A stretch of DNA of 64,000 nt from Cohnella mopanensis (GTDB lineage: Bacteria > Bacillota > Bacilli > Paenibacillales > Paenibacillaceae). A program made the position numbers and the translations under genes. Below the pieces are notes generated by a model that was not told the origin of the DNA, searched no databases, and saw nothing but the letters and a program-made list of their open reading frames with translations. The stretch spans positions 310,001 through 374,000 of the forward strand of contig NZ_JAKRWM010000010.1 of assembly GCF_022352055.1 (NCBI RefSeq), written 5' to 3'. Below, piece by piece: positions 61,004 to 64,000 of this stretch (position 1 is its first letter; each line of letters begins with the position of its first letter).

Positions 61004-63373
61004 TTACTTCTGATTAACCGAGTTGCCTATGACAATACCTAGACCATTCGTTCCGACATAGACGCGGCCGAATACTCTCGGATCCCCTGTAATCGTCCGA
61101 TTAGCCGAACCGAATTGGTGTTGATCGTCATTGATGCGAATCCACGATTCACCGCCGTTATCCGAACGGTAAATGCCGAATTGGCCGCTGATTTTTGCAT
61201 AGGTGTACAGCGCCATGTATTTGCTTCCTTTAGCTGCTTTTCCGAATCCGATCGTTGCCGCTTCCTGGACGTCCTTTGCTTTCGTAAACGATTTACCGGA
61301 GTTGATGGAGTGGAACAATCCGAAGTTGCCGGTCTTGTTCGTATTGTCGCTTGCTCCGGCGATCCAGATATCTCCCTCTTTGCCCGGAGTAGCTTTGAAC
61401 TTGCTTGTTAACGTTTTTGGTAATCCCTTAGCATTGGAAGCCTTGAAGGATTTACCGAAATCCGAACTCATATAGAACTTGCCGTCTGCGTAACCGTATA
61501 TTTTGTTCGGATTAACGCGATCGGAAGAAACCATAGCTCCCTGCGGGATGCCTTCGGAAGCTTTCCAAGTGGCTCCCATATCCTTGCTATAGCTAACCGG
61601 CCTAGCGATTGTCGCAGAGGATGCCGATGGGCTCCATACGATCGTTTTGCCGTTCGCGCTTACGGCTACCCAGCCGCCGCCGGTTTGATCCGCTGGATCT
61701 GCTTGATCCTTCTTCTCGCCGGTAAGCGGCAAAGGCGTCCAAGCATTCGCGGCAGGCTTCCAGGTTTTCCCGTTGTCGGTCGATACGCCCATGCTCGCAT
61801 TGATGCCGTTCTCGTTGCCGACGCGTACGACGATATTCGGGTTCGCTTCCGCGTAATCCAAATCCGTGCTCGTGCCGAGGTAAGGTCCCGTAATCATATT
61901 AGGCGCTTGGGTCAGATCGTCGTGACGGAATCCTCCGATGTCGCCCATCGAGCTCAGAAGGGAAGCTCCCGAAGAGGGACTGATGAGTCCAAGTATTGAG
62001 GTTTCCTCAATTCCTTCCGCTTTGACGGAAATTTTCACTTTCTCGCCTTTGTCGAGCGCGGATAGATTATCGGAACCGTAAAGCGTTGCTCCCGTTCCAT
62101 AAAGCATGCTATCGGAATTGAACGGATCGATCTCCAAATCGCCGATCATCCAGCCGAGCTTCGGAGAAATCTCGGGCGTTTCTTTCGGATTTTTCTGAAC
62201 GCCCCAATCCAACCATGGGGACAATTTGTAGTCGATCGTAAAATTGTCCGTTCTTGCCGGAGGCCAGCCTACGCTGTAATCTAGAGTCGTGAACGGTTTC
62301 CAAGTTTTACCCGCATCCGTGCTGCGATAAATAAATTCATCCGGGTACCACTTGTTCATTGTGGCTACGACTAAGGTATCCGGGTGTTGGGCGTCGACCG
62401 CCAGACCGCCGTATGGATTCGACTTGTCTCCGGTTGGGCTGATATCGGTCCAAGCTCCCGACTTCGTATCGAGCTTCCATACGGAGCCTTCGCCTCCGTT
62501 ATAGGGACCGACATCATGCGCGTATGTGACATACATGACGCCGTTCGAGGATAGTACACCGTGATGCGGAAGAAACCCTTGCTTCGGTTGATTCGGTACA
62601 GATTCCCATGTCTTTCCGCCATCCGTGCTGCGATAGATGCTATTGTCTCTATTCGCGACACCCGCATAAATCGTTTGCGTCGTCTTGCCCTTGCTTCCCG
62701 TTGTCGGATCGAAAGTTACCCAGACGACGCCGAGCGGGTCTTTGAAGTAGTCCTCGGATACTTCGCCTTTTGCCGTAAAGCTCTCCACCTTGTTCCAAGT
62801 GACTCCGTAATCCGCGCTTTTCCACAGTCCGTTGTCGCCTCTAGCTCCAAAATATAGGATACTGTTATCGTTCGGATCGATTGCTAGCCGTTCGCCCATC
62901 GACCGCCCTGGCATATTCCCTCCGAACTTGAAAGGCAGCCCTGTTCTTTGCCAGGTTTGGCCTCTATCGGAGGAACGCAGCATGACGCCGTTCATATCCG
63001 TCCATTCGTTCGTGTATGTCCCCGCTGCAATGTATAAGCGATTAGGATCGACGGGATCCGTCGCTAAGCTTTCAACGCCTAGCATGTTCCATTCCTGCAT
63101 GCTTACGGATTCTAACAATTGAATCCATTTACCATTCGCAGGATCGTAACGATACGCTCCTCCCATATCGGTTCGGGCGTATACGAGACCTTTCTCGGAC
63201 GGATTGTAGATGATTCCAGGGATGAATCCGCCTCCGACGATTTTGGCTCTATCCCATGCGTAAGCTTCTTGCTTGATCTTGGATGACGGAGCTGCGGCAG
63301 CCGCAACAGCCGTTCCGCCCATTAATGCTACCGCTAGAGCGGCGATCGTAACTAGACTAAGCGTCTTCTTCAT
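61004..63373 (-). CDS. Secreted GH74 xyloglucanase
   Basis: A 789-aa exported enzyme that should cleave the beta-1,4-glucan backbone of xyloglucan. Signal peptide LSLVTIAALAVALMGGTAVAAAA, with no lipobox. Two seven-bladed propeller halves built from BNR/Asp-box repeats (SSDRGQTWQ, STDGGKTWE, STDAGKTWK, STDNGKTWK, SDNGGESWI). Catalytic aspartates are expected at D69 (YARTDMGGAYR) and D478 (SSMGDIGGFRHDD), one in each half, as in the family. No CBM or anchor follows. A CcpA-like site lies about 80 bp upstream; GAGGAGG precedes the ATG. Confidence 0.93.
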   Translation of the reverse strand: MKKTLSLVTIAALAVALMGGTAVAAAAAPSSKIKQEAYAWDRAKIVGGGFIPGIIYNPSEKGLVYARTDMGGAYRYDPANGKWIQLLESVSMQEWNMLGVESLATDPVDPNRLYIAAGTYTNEWTDMNGVMLRSSDRGQTWQRTGLPFKFGGNMPGRSMGERLAIDPNDNSILYFGARGDNGLWKSADYGVTWNKVESFTAKGEVSEDYFKDPLGVVWVTFDPTTGSKGKTTQTIYAGVANRDNSIYRSTDGGKTWESVPNQPKQGFLPHHGVLSSNGVMYVTYAHDVGPYNGGEGSVWKLDTKSGAWTDISPTGDKSNPYGGLAVDAQHPDTLVVATMNKWYPDEFIYRSTDAGKTWKPFTTLDYSVGWPPARTDNFTIDYKLSPWLDWGVQKNPKETPEISPKLGWMIGDLEIDPFNSDSMLYGTGATLYGSDNLSALDKGEKVKISVKAEGIEETSILGLISPSSGASLLSSMGDIGGFRHDDLTQAPNMITGPYLGTSTDLDYAEANPNIVVRVGNENGINASMGVSTDNGKTWKPAANAWTPLPLTGEKKDQADPADQTGGGWVAVSANGKTIVWSPSASSATIARPVSYSKDMGATWKASEGIPQGAMVSSDRVNPNKIYGYADGKFYMSSDFGKSFKASNAKGLPKTLTSKFKATPGKEGDIWIAGASDNTNKTGNFGLFHSINSGKSFTKAKDVQEAATIGFGKAAKGSKYMALYTYAKISGQFGIYRSDNGGESWIRINDDQHQFGSANRTITGDPRVFGRVYVGTNGLGIVIGNSVNQK

Positions 63374-63450
63374 GAACGATAATCCTCCTCATTGTCCTAA
63401 TAATGGAAACAATAATAGCGATGTCTTATCGAGAGCCGGATCGTAAAATC

Positions 63451-63464
63451 TGAAAGCGTTTTCC
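63451..63464. promoter_or_regulatory. Candidate cre (CcpA) site upstream of the GH74 gene
   Basis: TGAAAGCGTTTTCC fits TGNAANCGNTNNCA except for the last base, about 80 bp before the start codon. Confidence 0.5.
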
Positions 63465-63559
63465 ATCAGGGATATTTTAACAAGCGCAAGCGTCAAAAAG
63501 TACCTCACAAATTAATGGTCATTTCATTGCACAATTAGAGCCTATTGCTTCTCAACGCA

Positions 63560-63597
63560 AAAAAAGGCTGCTCATAAATGACTTATGAGACAGCCTC
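63560..63597 (-). terminator. Terminator of the aldose 1-epimerase gene
   Basis: AGGCTG-TCATAA/TTATGA-CAGCCT stem followed on the minus strand by seven T residues, about 60 bp behind the stop. Confidence 0.8.
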
Positions 63598-63659
63598 TTC
63601 ATCCAATTAGTTACTATAGGAGCCCGGACGATATGTTGTCCGAATTCCGGAATATCCCC

Positions 63660-64000
63660 TTACTCCGCGTACATGCGGCTGACCGCGCTCCAAGTTTGAC
63701 CCGGCTCCAGACGAATCAAGCCGGTTTGAGCCGCATCAAGTTCAACGTTAGGCGCGTTAACCATTCCGGTTTGCGGTTCCGGACAGAAAAACTTGCCGTT
63801 AGCGACTGCATTATATACCATCCAATGTTTATAAGCATCCCCTGCTTCATAAACAAACCGAACATTGGCGCGTCGATCCAACAAAGTCATCGCATTAAAT
63901 TCCGAGCTAGCTGCCGTATAATGGTTGTCGAGCGCCTCGAAGTACGGATCGCCTTCGCCTTTCTGCAGCAACAATTCCCCATCGCTTAATGGAAGTTTGC
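63660..64000 (-). CDS. Aldose 1-epimerase (galactose mutarotase), C-terminal part
   Basis: The frame is open at the right edge, so only the last 113 codons are in the window. The sequence LPLSDGELLLQKGEGDPYFEA, then VRFVYEAGDAYKHWMVYN, FFCPEPQTGMVNAPN and IRLEPGQTWSAVSRM, matches the C-terminal half of aldose 1-epimerases, with the catalytic-Glu region expected in FCPEPQTG. The enzyme interconverts sugar anomers, which fits the surrounding carbohydrate genes. Confidence 0.85.
   Translation of the reverse strand, partial: KLPLSDGELLLQKGEGDPYFEALDNHYTAASSEFNAMTLLDRRANVRFVYEAGDAYKHWMVYNAVANGKFFCPEPQTGMVNAPNVELDAAQTGLIRLEPGQTWSAVSRMYAE

Overview
The window looks like chromosomal DNA of a Paenibacillaceae bacterium, most likely Cohnella or a close Paenibacillus relative (inference). 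Supporting signs are strong AGGAGG-type ribosome sites, T-box leaders on tyrS and serS, the Gram-positive hemEHY order, a lipoteichoic-acid-synthase-type sulfatase, a YesM/YesN two-component pair, and a giant secreted GH87-type enzyme with three SLH domains. No prophage, insertion sequence, CRISPR array, tRNA or rRNA gene was recognised.

Layout. 1-5.3 kb: the 3' end of an ABC-2 permease gene, a UvrD-family helicase, and the molybdenum-cofactor operon mobA-moeA-mobB. 5.4-6.9 kb: a 28-unit tandem array of 50/51-bp repeats lying directly behind hemY. 6.9-10.4 kb: the hemE-hemH-hemY operon of coproporphyrin-dependent haem synthesis. 10.6-15.1 kb: an MFS exporter and the divergent, T-box-controlled tyrS and serS. 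15.1-15.45 kb: a second repeat element of 113-bp units carrying hairpins. 15.5-21.2 kb: a complete oligopeptide ABC transporter, oppA-B-C-D-F. 21.7-33.1 kb: small operons and housekeeping genes (O-methyltransferase, LtaS-type protein, DUF1450 and HesB-like proteins, cupin, M14 peptidase, glutamate racemase, YtxG/YtxH, Dabb protein plus a 45-aa membrane protein plus a DUF86 protein, a free-standing CuA cupredoxin, an ACT-domain malic enzyme, a holin-like protein).

33.4-64 kb is devoted to carbohydrates. A maltodextrin operon (binding protein, two permeases, GH13 amylase) is read away from a divergent LacI-type regulator, and a perfect 16-bp palindrome fills the spacer of the binding-protein promoter. 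Next comes what appears to be an alpha-glucan locus: YesM/YesN sensor system, two CUT1 permeases, binding protein, GH31 alpha-glucosidase, a membrane-anchored DUF6259-type glycosidase, and the 2209-aa SLH-anchored GH87-type alpha-1,3-glucanase with seven N-terminal beta-trefoil-like modules. An MCP-like receptor diverges from yesM. A secreted GH74 xyloglucanase and a truncated aldose 1-epimerase gene end the window. Neither sugar importer has its own ATPase, so both presumably share one encoded elsewhere, as with MsmX in Bacillus.

Recurring themes are strong hairpins without U-tracts directly after all three binding-protein genes, and two families of non-coding repeat arrays with no recognised function. 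The repeat arrays are the best candidates for something undescribed.
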